Shown here in pieces: positions 54,278-62,530 of a DNA stretch of 64,000 nt. Each line of letters begins with the position of its first letter. The first letter of the stretch is position 1. Source of the stretch: Flavobacterium cupreum. Its GTDB lineage: Bacteria > Bacteroidota > Bacteroidia > Flavobacteriales > Flavobacteriaceae. A program made the translations under genes and the position numbers. Below the pieces are notes generated by a model. It was not told where the DNA came from and did not search any database. It saw only the letters and a program-made list of their open reading frames with translations. The stretch is taken from NCBI RefSeq assembly GCF_003996965.1, contig NZ_QWDM01000007.1, positions 62,001 to 126,000 of the forward strand, written 5' to 3'.

Positions 54278-55756
54278 TTATTGTCTGTCAATCACCTTTG
54301 CTAAAACAGGTTGTTTTTCATTCATAATTTTAGTGATGGTATAATGCATCCAGATCAGGCAAATCGCTGAAAAAATTAAGATAAAAATCCATGAACTGGA
54401 CCAGATTCCGGTTGCAGTCAGTAAGTATCCGAAAATTATGGGACCGAAGAAACCGCCCAATCCACCAATCATGCCTACCATACCGCCCACAACACCGACT
54501 TCCGTAGGGAAATATTCGGGGATATGTTTGTATACGGCTGCCTTTCCGATTCCCCATGATATTCCGATTAGGATGACCAGCACGAGGAAAACCCACATAT
54601 TGGCATCAAACTTAATGACGGTGATTCCTTTGGCCAGCAGTTCTTTTTTCTTAACGGTTTGATTTTGCGCTACAACAACTTGTTGCCAGGAGGTGCTGGT
54701 TGGGAAAATTGAATTTTCAGCACCGTTTTCTTTTTGCTGGGCAACTGGAAATTCAGTTTCGCCAATCTTAATTTTTTCTTTGGAAACAGCGGTAACAGTT
54801 CCTTTTTTAGTTGCCAGAACGCCGGGTCCCGTAGTTGTAATTTCCATTTTCGGAATCATCAGTAAAGCGCTTAAAATAACAGAAGAACTTAAAACCCAGT
54901 ACATGACTTTTCGTGCGCCGAATTTATCCGATAAATAACCTCCGAATGCTCTGATAACACCGGAAGGCAAACTGAAAAGCGTTGCAAATAAACCGCCCAT
55001 TACTAAACTGGTCTGATATACGTTCATGAAATTGGGCAGCAGCCACTGGGAGTACGCTACAAAACAGCCGAAGACTAAGAAATAGTAAGCTCCGAATCGC
55101 CAGACACGGGCACTTTTTAAAGACTGCAGCATTTGGGAAACCGTTTTGGTTTGGTTTTCTATTTTTTTGTTTTTGGCGAAAATTAAAAAGGCTGCTCCAA
55201 TGACAAGAAGTGAAACAGCATAAATTACAGGAAGTATTTTCCAGCCATTTTGTGGATCTTCTATCGAGAAGTGATTCAATAAGGAAGGCGCTAAAAAAGT
55301 CGTTATGGCGGCACCCGCATTTCCCATTCCGAAAATGCCTAAGGCGCGTCCCTGCCATTCTTTCGGGTACCAGATAGAAGTATATCCAATTCCGACCGCA
55401 AAGCTGGTACCGACCATTCCGAAAAAGAAACTAAGTAAGGCAAACATAAAAAAACTATCGGCCAGGGGAAGCAAAAACAGCGGAATGGAGCAGAGGAGGA
55501 GCAATAGCGAGAAAACATATTTCCCGCCATATTTATCGGTCAGGATTCCAATGGGCAAACGCATGATGGAACCGGTCAGGATCGGAATGCCAAGCAACCA
55601 TCCGACCTGTACAACGCTCCAGTGGAAAATACCGTTATCGACCAAAAAAGTCACCAATACGCCATTTAAGGTCCAGCATGCAAAACATACTGTGAAGGCC
55701 AAAGTATTCAGAAATAGAATCTTGTGTGATTGTGATAAAGGGTTTGTGTTTTTCAT
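54278..55756 (-). CDS. NarK/NNP-family nitrate transporter with periplasmic insert
   Basis: A 492-residue MFS protein with about 12 helices. Nitrate-porter segments are IFGMGNAGAAITTFLAP (about 141-157) and WGIGKAAVYKHIPEYFPTEV (about 401-420). Between helix 9 (about 283-301) and helix 10 (about 386-407) there is an insert of about 80 residues (303-384), where normal MFS proteins have a short periplasmic loop. Part of it (KKGTVTAVSKEKIKIGETEF and VVVAQNQTVKKKELLAKG) resembles a small beta-barrel of the biotinyl-lipoyl type. It imports nitrate, possibly in exchange for nitrite. The promoter carries nitrate-region half-sites. Confidence 0.9.
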   Translation of the reverse strand: MKNTNPLSQSHKILFLNTLAFTVCFACWTLNGVLVTFLVDNGIFHWSVVQVGWLLGIPILTGSIMRLPIGILTDKYGGKYVFSLLLLLCSIPLFLLPLADSFFMFALLSFFFGMVGTSFAVGIGYTSIWYPKEWQGRALGIFGMGNAGAAITTFLAPSLLNHFSIEDPQNGWKILPVIYAVSLLVIGAAFLIFAKNKKIENQTKTVSQMLQSLKSARVWRFGAYYFLVFGCFVAYSQWLLPNFMNVYQTSLVMGGLFATLFSLPSGVIRAFGGYLSDKFGARKVMYWVLSSSVILSALLMIPKMEITTTGPGVLATKKGTVTAVSKEKIKIGETEFPVAQQKENGAENSIFPTSTSWQQVVVAQNQTVKKKELLAKGITVIKFDANMWVFLVLVILIGISWGIGKAAVYKHIPEYFPTEVGVVGGMVGMIGGLGGFFGPIIFGYLLTATGIWSSSWIFILIFSAICLIWMHYTITKIMNEKQPVLAKVIDRQ

Positions 55757-55776
55757 AGTACTCAGATTTGTTTTAT

Positions 55777-55810
55777 CAAATATAAGTACTGTATAAGTAT
55801 TAATACGTAT
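55777..55810 (-). promoter_or_regulatory. narK promoter with inverted-repeat operator
   Basis: The minus-strand -7 box TATATTTG (55777-55784) overlaps by 3 bases the half-site GTACTTAT (55782-55789). A full repeat ATAAGTAT-TA-ATACGTAT lies upstream at 55793-55810 with one mismatch between the arms. Confidence 0.65.
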
Positions 55811-55922
55811 TTTTAATTAAGTATTTTTATCTAATTCGATAGATTTGCCAACATCCTAAAATTGATTCCGTATTTTGTTAAAACACTATTTTTAAAAGGA
55901 GATTTTTAACTTTTAAACAGAA

Positions 55923-56582
55923 TTACAGAAGTGAATATTCCGTTGCTTTATTCGAAAGTTCCATTAAATTCTTCACTTTCAGCTTTTTCATCAAATTAAA
56001 GCGATGCACTTCGGCGGTACGTTTGCTAATATCAAGGGCTTCAGCGATTTCTTTATTTCCTTTTCCGGATAATAATAGTGTCAGGATTTCTTTCTCCCTT
56101 TTAGTAATCATCATTTCTTCGCCTATCGTTTGCTTCGGTTCTAAGGAATTCGAGGCGTTTGTCAACTGATTGATCAGGATAGAAGAAATATCCCCGCTAA
56201 AATATTTTCCGCCTAAGGCTACGGTATGTAAGGCTTTTAAGAATTCTTCCTTGCTTGAACCTTTCAGTAAATAACCGTCGGCTCCGGCTTTGATCGATTT
56301 TAATACGTATTCTTCGGATTCGTGCATAGAAAGCATGATAATTTTGAGATTGTTATTATCATTTCTAAGTTTTTCTACTACTTCTATCCCCGTCAGCTGA
56401 GGCATACGAATATCTACTATAAGTAAGTCGGGTTTAGCAGCAGCCACTACTTCAAGAGCATCAGCTCCGTCAATAGCTTCTCCCACAACCTCAATGTTTG
56501 CTTCGTTTTCCAGTAAAGATTTTATTCCATCTCGTACAAATACATGATCATCTGCAAGAACTACCCGAATTATATTGCTCAT
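55923..56582 (-). CDS. NarL-family response regulator of the nitrate cluster
   Basis: A 219-residue response regulator. The receiver domain has ADDH at 10-13 and phospho-acceptor Asp57 (LLIVDIRMPQLTG). The LuxR-type DNA-binding helix-turn-helix is at about 155-215 (TKREKEILTLLLSGKGNKEI, ALDISKRTAEVHRFNLMKKL). It lies 293 bases downstream of the NarX-like kinase. NarL/NarP bind paired TACYYMT heptamers; TACTTAT half-sites of that form occur at four promoters nearby, so this protein is the best candidate to bind them. Confidence 0.93.
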   Translation of the reverse strand: MSNIIRVVLADDHVFVRDGIKSLLENEANIEVVGEAIDGADALEVVAAAKPDLLIVDIRMPQLTGIEVVEKLRNDNNNLKIIMLSMHESEEYVLKSIKAGADGYLLKGSSKEEFLKALHTVALGGKYFSGDISSILINQLTNASNSLEPKQTIGEEMMITKREKEILTLLLSGKGNKEIAEALDISKRTAEVHRFNLMKKLKVKNLMELSNKATEYSLL

Positions 56583-56875
56583 CTTTTACTTAATTTTGAT
56601 TCTGAATGTTTACGTATTTTCATCTAAAGAAGATGCTAAGATACGTAATTTTTGAATTGGAAAATTTGATAATTTGATAATGAGATAATGTGCTAATTAG
56701 AAAATTAGATAATTAGATAATGGGATCATTGGAGGATTGGAAATGATTAAATGAAAATCTAAAAAAAAAATCAATCAATTCGACATTATAAAATTGCATA
56801 CCTAAAAAATGACCGACACCTAAAACAGCTAATCATCACATCATCTAATTGTCAAATTATCTAATTATCTAATTG
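56583..56875. repeat. Inverted pair of ATTAGATA-type repeats between regulator and kinase
   Basis: Units such as ATAATTTGATAATGAGATAA and AATTAGATAATTAGATAATG (56652-56740) face their reverse complements ATCTAATTATCTAATTG at 56830-56877. TTACGTAT (56607) and ATACGTAA (56641) lie inverted near the regulator start. No gene is seen. Confidence 0.6.
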
Positions 56876-58681
56876 TTAAATCGGTATATTAAAAGTAATC
56901 CTGGTCCCTTCGCCCGGAATAGATTTGATAAAAACGCGTCCGTTAATATATTGGACCCTTTCTTTCATAAATAACAACCCCATTCCGGACTGGCTGTTTC
57001 GTTTCTTGTCAACCGCTGTAATGTCAAAACCTTTTCCGTTATCATCCACAATAACACTGAGTAAAGTCTGGCTGTGGGAAAGCTGCACAATAATATGGGA
57101 TGATTCGGCATATTTTATGGCGTTGTTGATGGCTTCCTGCGTCAGACGGTAAATATTGATCTCTATTAACGAATCCAAACGCTGGTTGAAATCCGTTTTG
57201 TTATAAAAAAGAATTTCTTTTCCGGTTAGTTTTGAAAGTTCCTGTGTCAGTTTAGAAAGGGATGAAACAATACCGTGATCACTTAATTCGGGAGGCATTA
57301 AATTGAAAGTTGCCGTGCGTACCCCTTTGATGATGTCGAGTGATAGTTTTTTTAAATATTCAATTTTTTGGGCCGATTTTTCCTTATCGTCCAGATTGAT
57401 GCTTTCTAAACTAAATTTCAGGCCAGTAAGCATCTGTCCAATCCCGTCATGAATTTCTTTGGCAATCCGGTTTTGTTCGTTCTCCTGGTTTTCGACAATT
57501 CTGCTGGAGATAATCTTTTGCTGGTTGATTTTTTCGGTGCTGTTTTCAATATTCAGGCGTTCCACTTCACGCTGTGCTTTTTTGCGTTCCGTAATATTAA
57601 AACAAATGATTAAAAGTTCAGATTCCTCTTTTTTGATGGTCACGGGAACCATAGATAAATCCAGCCAGATATTTTGTCCTTCTTTATTGATGATATTAAT
57701 TTCGCCCTGCCAGCCGCTGCGCTGTTTCTCAAAAATAAGACGGTCCATGTTAAGCTGTTCCTTTTCATCTGTGGTTAAAACCTGGGAAAACGTTTTGTGC
57801 GAAGAGAAACGGGTGTAGTTTAAAAGCTTGGCAAATTTTTCCCCAATATGAATAATCGAGCCATCCGGTGCTATACGGCAATACAAAAGGGTATTTTCCA
57901 TGGCATAATTCAGTGACTTTAATTCTTTGACCGAGTTTTCTTTGATCTCACTAATGATTTCGGTATCGTATGCGAGTTTTAAGGCTTTCTTTTCAGAAGT
58001 TAAAAGCTTGGCAATGAGTTTTTCGATTTTTTTATTGGTCGGTCTAAAGATGAAGAAAAATTCCATCAGCAGCACAAATAGCGTAAAGGCGAAAATCCAG
58101 TATTCTATTTTGCGTTGTTCGGTTACTTTTTCGTGCGCTTCAAGATCGTACTGGCTTACGATTTGGTTCATTTTCGAAAGAAAAGCACCTTCGTTCTTCA
58201 GGATATCCTGAACGAGTTTCTGATTATGGGCCGGATTCTGTTTGTTTTTTAAATTTAGAAGAAACAAATCGGTATCCTCAGCAATACTGCTAAAAATCGG
58301 ATTGATGTCGGAGTATAAGTTACTAAGGGTTTCGCTTTTTTCTTTTGGAAAAGCCAGGCTGTCGCTCCCGTTTTCGAGTGCATTTTGAGTTGTTTTCCAA
58401 AGTTCCAAAACACTTTTTAAATGCGAAATTTGTTTGGCAGGTACTGTGTCGGAAACATAATGTAAAATCAATATCTCTTTGACAATTTTCTGGCTGAGCA
58501 TTCTTTGCTTTCCGGAAATATTGATGATTTTAGAATCACTGAGCTGCTGTTTTAAGTTGTACTGCACTAAAACCTGACTTAAAATAATGGTTATGGCAAT
58601 AGTCCAAAGTGCAAAAAAATACAGACGGCGTAAATTTTTGAAGGTAATTTTATCCGCTGCTTCCTGATTGCTTTTTTTCAT
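56876..58681 (-). CDS. NarX-like sensor histidine kinase (PilJ-type sensor, PAS, HisKA_3)
   Basis: A 601-residue kinase. Membrane helices at about 22-41 and 193-213 enclose a helical sensor domain whose start INISGKQRMLSQKI (53-66) matches the PilJ/NarX-type motif, which in NarX is the nitrate-binding P-box. A PAS domain (about 262-375: CRIAPDGSIIHIGEKFAKLL, IICFNITERKKAQRE) and a HisKA_3 region with His411 in AKEIHDGIGQMLTGLKFSLE follow, then HATPase_c (TQEAINNAIKYAES, DDNGKGFD, GMGLLFMKERVQY). Its place in the nitrate operon and the sensor motif support nitrate or nitrite sensing. It starts 10 bases after the DUF4202 gene. Confidence 0.9.
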   Translation of the reverse strand: MKKSNQEAADKITFKNLRRLYFFALWTIAITIILSQVLVQYNLKQQLSDSKIINISGKQRMLSQKIVKEILILHYVSDTVPAKQISHLKSVLELWKTTQNALENGSDSLAFPKEKSETLSNLYSDINPIFSSIAEDTDLFLLNLKNKQNPAHNQKLVQDILKNEGAFLSKMNQIVSQYDLEAHEKVTEQRKIEYWIFAFTLFVLLMEFFFIFRPTNKKIEKLIAKLLTSEKKALKLAYDTEIISEIKENSVKELKSLNYAMENTLLYCRIAPDGSIIHIGEKFAKLLNYTRFSSHKTFSQVLTTDEKEQLNMDRLIFEKQRSGWQGEINIINKEGQNIWLDLSMVPVTIKKEESELLIICFNITERKKAQREVERLNIENSTEKINQQKIISSRIVENQENEQNRIAKEIHDGIGQMLTGLKFSLESINLDDKEKSAQKIEYLKKLSLDIIKGVRTATFNLMPPELSDHGIVSSLSKLTQELSKLTGKEILFYNKTDFNQRLDSLIEINIYRLTQEAINNAIKYAESSHIIVQLSHSQTLLSVIVDDNGKGFDITAVDKKRNSQSGMGLLFMKERVQYINGRVFIKSIPGEGTRITFNIPI

Positions 58682-58691
58682 AAAAAATAAG

Positions 58692-59276
58692 TTACAACCC
58701 TAAAGACGCTTTTATTAAGTTTAGGTTTTCTTCAGAATAATTGATTTTCAGGGCTTCCTGATGTCCTTTGTCAGACATTTTATCCCATGTTTTTTTGATG
58801 ATATTTTTGAGTTTCTCTTCATCGTGTTTGTGTACAAACGGATCAAGGTAATATTCTAAAAATACCAGACAGATGATATCTTCCAGTAATTGTGTTTCGG
58901 CATCTTTTTTAAGTAATTTTTTTTCAATCAAAAAAGAAACACGATCAATAAAATCCTGATCGTAACCCGCTTTTTCTAAAATTCCGGCTGTAGTTTTAGC
59001 ATGAAATTTTTTCAGGTCTTCTCTCCATCTCAAATAACCCACACGATCCATTGGGTAGGATTCGCGTGCAACTTTCCATCGGCAGATATGCTGCGCTTTT
59101 GAAGCAATCTGAATTTCTTCGGAGGCTTCAGGTTCAAACTGCATCAGCCTTTCGTACATCCTGTTGGAATACAGTAATTCTTTCGGATATTCGGTATCCT
59201 GATCGGATTCGATGTTAGGATCCTGAGCATTTTCGGCATCAATCCACTCGCTTGCTTTTTGAAAAGGTGTGTTCAT
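58692..59276 (-). CDS. DUF4202-family protein
   Basis: A 194-residue soluble protein, no signal or membrane segment. Conserved-looking segments are KASEWIDAENAQDPN, YSNRMYERLMQFEPEASEEI, RAQHICRW-like KAQHICRWKVARESYPMDRV and LEDIICLVFLEYYLDPFVHK. This matches DUF4202, whose helical His/Asp pattern is reminiscent of HD-domain hydrolases, and which is repeatedly found beside nitrate and sulfur assimilation genes. Its role is not known. It lies 10 bases upstream of the NarX-like kinase, so it could be linked to that signalling pathway. Confidence 0.8.
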   Translation of the reverse strand: MNTPFQKASEWIDAENAQDPNIESDQDTEYPKELLYSNRMYERLMQFEPEASEEIQIASKAQHICRWKVARESYPMDRVGYLRWREDLKKFHAKTTAGILEKAGYDQDFIDRVSFLIEKKLLKKDAETQLLEDIICLVFLEYYLDPFVHKHDEEKLKNIIKKTWDKMSDKGHQEALKINYSEENLNLIKASLGL

Positions 59277-59375
59277 TTTTTTGGTTAAATAATAGATTTC
59301 AAAGATACAGAATTAACTTGTTCGCGTAAATGTTTTGAAAATGTACTTTTATTGAAATTAGGAGCTGTGTTTTTT

Positions 59376-59460
59376 CCCGCAGATTTTGCAGATCAGGCAG
59401 ATTACTTATAGCTTCCTTAAAAAAATCTGCAAAATCTGCAAAATCTGCAAAATCTGCGGG
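59376..59460. repeat. 18-bp perfect inverted repeat with AAAATCTGC tandem units
   Basis: CCCGCAGATTTTGCAGAT (59376-59393) and its exact complement ATCTGCAAAATCTGCGGG (59443-59460). The inner flank of the right arm has four tandem AAAATCTGC units (59422-59457). It lies in the gap between the DUF4202 and nirD genes. There is no T run, so it is not a standard terminator. Confidence 0.85.
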
Positions 59461-59488
59461 AAACAAAAGAATATTGAGTTGAAAATAA

Positions 59489-59866
59489 TCAATCTGTAAA
59501 ACCAACAAACACTTCGTTTTCAATTACTTTAACAGGATAGGTGGCAATTTTAAAATCGTCTCCGTTTAAGTTGGAACCATCTACGAGGGAAAACGTTTTT
59601 TTATGCATCGGACAGGCAATTTTCGGGATATCATCTGCGGATCCTGTCATGCCTCTGGCCAAAACCATTTCCATTTTATGCGGGCAGGCATTCTGGCAGG
59701 CATACCATTCGTTACGTCGGGCGAAATTGAAAATGGCAATTTGTTTGTTTTTGTATTTAATGCAGCCGCCGCGATTGGTTGGAAAGTCATCTACTGTACC
59801 CACTTTAAACCAGGTCGTTGCATCCTTTAACTGTACGGTTTGGTATTGATTTAAGATTTCTTCCAT
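59489..59866 (-). CDS. nirD: Nitrite reductase small subunit NirD, Rieske type
   Basis: The start is set at 59866 (MEEILNQYQTVQLKDATTWF); an upstream ATG at 59956 would lie within a hairpin and adds an unrelated extension. The 125-residue protein is a Rieske-like domain (about 25-120: WFKVGTVDDFPTNRGGCIKY, AIFNFARRNEWYACQNACPH, KIACPMHKKTFSLVDGSNL). Cluster ligands CPH and CPMH are present, so a [2Fe-2S] centre is likely, whereas the NirD of E. coli lacks such ligands. It pairs with NirB, encoded 124 bases upstream. Confidence 0.92.
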   Translation of the reverse strand: MEEILNQYQTVQLKDATTWFKVGTVDDFPTNRGGCIKYKNKQIAIFNFARRNEWYACQNACPHKMEMVLARGMTGSADDIPKIACPMHKKTFSLVDGSNLNGDDFKIATYPVKVIENEVFVGFTD

Positions 59867-59896
59867 TGGAATATTTTTTAAGTTCCTGTTTCTTAG

Positions 59897-59941
59897 CCCT
59901 CTTTTTACAATCATAAAGCTGATGGCGCAGTAAAAAGAGGG
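59897..59941 (-). other. 12-bp hairpin between nirB and nirD
   Basis: CCCTCTTTTTAC / GTAAAAAGAGGG with a 21-base loop in the nirB-nirD gap, 50 bases past the nirB stop. No T run follows on the minus strand, so it may mark an mRNA processing or stability site rather than an end. Confidence 0.6.
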
Positions 59942-59990
59942 TAAGAAGGACAGCAAACGTTTTTGATTTTTTTCTTTTTTTTTGGAGCTT

Positions 59991-62507
59991 TTACGACCAG
60001 GATTTTGGCATTTTCTGATCTCTTAACGGAACAAAAACAACATTGTCGTCTTTCTCTTCAGAGTTCACAAAATGGTTGAAACGTTTTAATAATCTTGGTT
60101 TTTCGAGAACTTGTTTCCATTCGCATTCAAAAGTATTCACCAGGGTTTGCATTTCAGCTTCAAGAGTTTCGCAGATTCCCAGGCTGTCTTCGATTATTAC
60201 TTCTTTCAGATAATCCAAACCTCCGTCGAGTTTTTCAAGCCAGGTGGCAGTTCGGACCAGCGGACCAGCGGTGCGGATGTAATACATTAGAAAGCGGTCC
60301 AGGTATTTAATGACAGTTTCCTTACTGATTTGTTCTGCCAGTAAAACGGCATGTTTTGGGTTTGCACCGCCATTTCCTGCGATGTATAAATTCCAGCCCC
60401 CTTCAACAGCGATTAACCCGAAATCTTTTCCACGCGCTTCGGCACATTCGCGAATACAGGCTGAAACTCCGCCTTTGAGTTTATGAGGAGAACGGATTCC
60501 CTTGTATCGGTTTTCCAGTTCAATGGCAAATCCGGCACTGTCATCCATTCCGTAACGGCACCAGGCATTTCCGACGCAGCTTTTTACGGCACGAAGTGAT
60601 TTTCCATAGGCATGGCCGCTTTCAAAACCGTTATCAATTAAAATTTTCCAGATTTTTGGCAAGTCACTCAGGTGTGCTCCGAATAAATCAACACGCTGGG
60701 CGCCCGTTATTTTGGTGTATAAATCAAATTGTCTGGCCACTTCGCCGATTACGATTAATTTCTCGGCAGTAATTTCACCACCGGCCACTCTTGGCACCAC
60801 AGAATAGGTTCCGTTGCGCTGAATATTGGCCAGAAACCTGTCGTTTGTATCCTGGGTTGTGACATGTTTATTGGCTGTATCATTGTAAATGCTGGAAAAG
60901 ATTGAAGCAATAACAGGCTTGCAGACTTCACATCCGTCACCTGAACCATGATGGTCGATAACGTCATAAAAATTTTCATATTTATTGATTTTTACCAGAT
61001 CGAATAATTCCTGACGCGTATAATTGAAATGTTCACAAATAACATCTTTGACTTCTTTGCCTAACGATTTTTGCGTTGCTTTTACCAGATCCGAAACCAT
61101 AGGTTTACAGCCCCCGCAGCCAGTTGTGGCTTTGGTTTGTTTGACGACATCTGAAAAACCGGAACAGCTTTCGTCCAGAATTTTGCAGCAGATCGCTCCT
61201 TTGGTCACATTTTCGCAGGAACAGATTACGGCGGTATCCGGCAAATCCATTACGCTTCCAATAGAAGAGCCTTCCGCACCATCACGGGAACCTAAAATCA
61301 GGTCCTCCGGATTTTTGGGTAAAGCCATTGCATTGCTGAAAATCTGAAAAAGAGAATTATAATCGCTGGAATCTCCTACCAGAATTCCGCCCAGCAGGGT
61401 TTTGGAATCTTTAGTAACATTTATTCTTTTGTACACACCGCTTAGTTTGTTTTCATAAATAATGGCGGTAACATTTTCATTTTCTATAAAAGGATCACCG
61501 AAACTTGCCACTTCCACACCAATTAATTTCAATTGTGTAGACATGTCGATGATTTCTCTCATGGTTTTAGAACCTTTTAGGATCTGTTCGGCAGCCACAT
61601 CGGCCATTTCGTAACCCGGAGCTACAAGGCCGTAAATGTTTTGATTGTAAAGTGCCGCTTCGCCAATCGCATAAATAGAAGGATCTGAGGTCTGCATCTG
61701 ATTGTTTACCACAATTCCGCCTCGCAAACCAACTTCAAGCCCTGACACCCTGGCCAATTCGTCACGCGGTTTAATTCCGGCTGAAATAACCAGCATGTCC
61801 ACTTTCAACAATTCATCATCGGCAAACATCATTCCTGTTATACATTCTTTCCCGTCAATGTATTGGGTACTTTTATTAAGATGAATTCCGATGTTAAGTT
61901 CTTCGATTTTAGACTGGAGCATGTCACTGGCACCTTTATCCAGCTGTCTTGGCATTAATCTCGGTGCAAATTCAACCACATGTGGGTTCAGGCCTAAATC
62001 TCTCACCGCTTTTGCTGCTTCAAGACCTAATAACCCGCCACCCAAAACCGCAGCTTCTGTTGCCCCTTTTAGTTTTATTTTTTTGGCATACGCCATGATC
62101 GCATCCAGATCTTCGATGGTGCGATATACAAATACACCTTCTTTTTCTACGCCGTCAATAGGAGGAACAAAAGCAGAAGATCCGGTGGCCAGCACTAAGT
62201 AGTCGTACTGATGTGTTTTTTCTAAGTGTGTATGTATGGTTTTATCTTCCCGGTTAATATCTGTAATGAGTTCGGAAGTGTTTAAAGTAATATTGTTTTC
62301 TAAGTACCATTCGCTGGTGGATAGCGATAAGTCATCTGCGGTTTTTCCTCCGAAATATTCGCTTAAATGAACTCTGTCATAAGCACGCCTTGGTTCTTCA
62401 CCAAATACGGTAATCTGATACTTTTCCTGTCCTGATTTTGCAATGAATTTTTCGCAAAACTTGTAACCCACCATTCCGTTTCCAACTACTATTACTTTAA
62501 TCATCAC
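59991..62507 (-). CDS. nirB: NAD(P)H nitrite reductase large subunit NirB
   Basis: An 838-residue NirB. The N-terminal FAD/NAD-binding part has VIVVGNGMVGYKFCEKF, YLVLATGSSAFVPPIDG and VLGGGLLGLEAAKAV. Two BFD-like [2Fe-2S] segments follow (about 420-470, CSCENVTKG...GCGGCKP; about 500-540, GDGCEVCKP). The C-terminal part holds a ferredoxin-like half-domain and the siroheme/Fe4S4 binding cysteines in SCVGNAWCRYG and CIRECAEARGKDFG. It reduces nitrite to ammonium in the cytoplasm with NirD. The upstream region has one perfect inverted repeat and five or more further half-sites. Confidence 0.97.
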   Translation of the reverse strand: MMIKVIVVGNGMVGYKFCEKFIAKSGQEKYQITVFGEEPRRAYDRVHLSEYFGGKTADDLSLSTSEWYLENNITLNTSELITDINREDKTIHTHLEKTHQYDYLVLATGSSAFVPPIDGVEKEGVFVYRTIEDLDAIMAYAKKIKLKGATEAAVLGGGLLGLEAAKAVRDLGLNPHVVEFAPRLMPRQLDKGASDMLQSKIEELNIGIHLNKSTQYIDGKECITGMMFADDELLKVDMLVISAGIKPRDELARVSGLEVGLRGGIVVNNQMQTSDPSIYAIGEAALYNQNIYGLVAPGYEMADVAAEQILKGSKTMREIIDMSTQLKLIGVEVASFGDPFIENENVTAIIYENKLSGVYKRINVTKDSKTLLGGILVGDSSDYNSLFQIFSNAMALPKNPEDLILGSRDGAEGSSIGSVMDLPDTAVICSCENVTKGAICCKILDESCSGFSDVVKQTKATTGCGGCKPMVSDLVKATQKSLGKEVKDVICEHFNYTRQELFDLVKINKYENFYDVIDHHGSGDGCEVCKPVIASIFSSIYNDTANKHVTTQDTNDRFLANIQRNGTYSVVPRVAGGEITAEKLIVIGEVARQFDLYTKITGAQRVDLFGAHLSDLPKIWKILIDNGFESGHAYGKSLRAVKSCVGNAWCRYGMDDSAGFAIELENRYKGIRSPHKLKGGVSACIRECAEARGKDFGLIAVEGGWNLYIAGNGGANPKHAVLLAEQISKETVIKYLDRFLMYYIRTAGPLVRTATWLEKLDGGLDYLKEVIIEDSLGICETLEAEMQTLVNTFECEWKQVLEKPRLLKRFNHFVNSEEKDDNVVFVPLRDQKMPKSWS

Positions 62508-62530
62508 TTCTTTAATTAAGTATTACTGAG

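Noticed and set aside
59299..59523. Minus-strand frame of 74 codons between DUF4202 and nirD
   Set aside because: Its middle (PADFADFADFADFF) is a translation of the AAAATCTGC tandem repeat and its end overlaps nirD.
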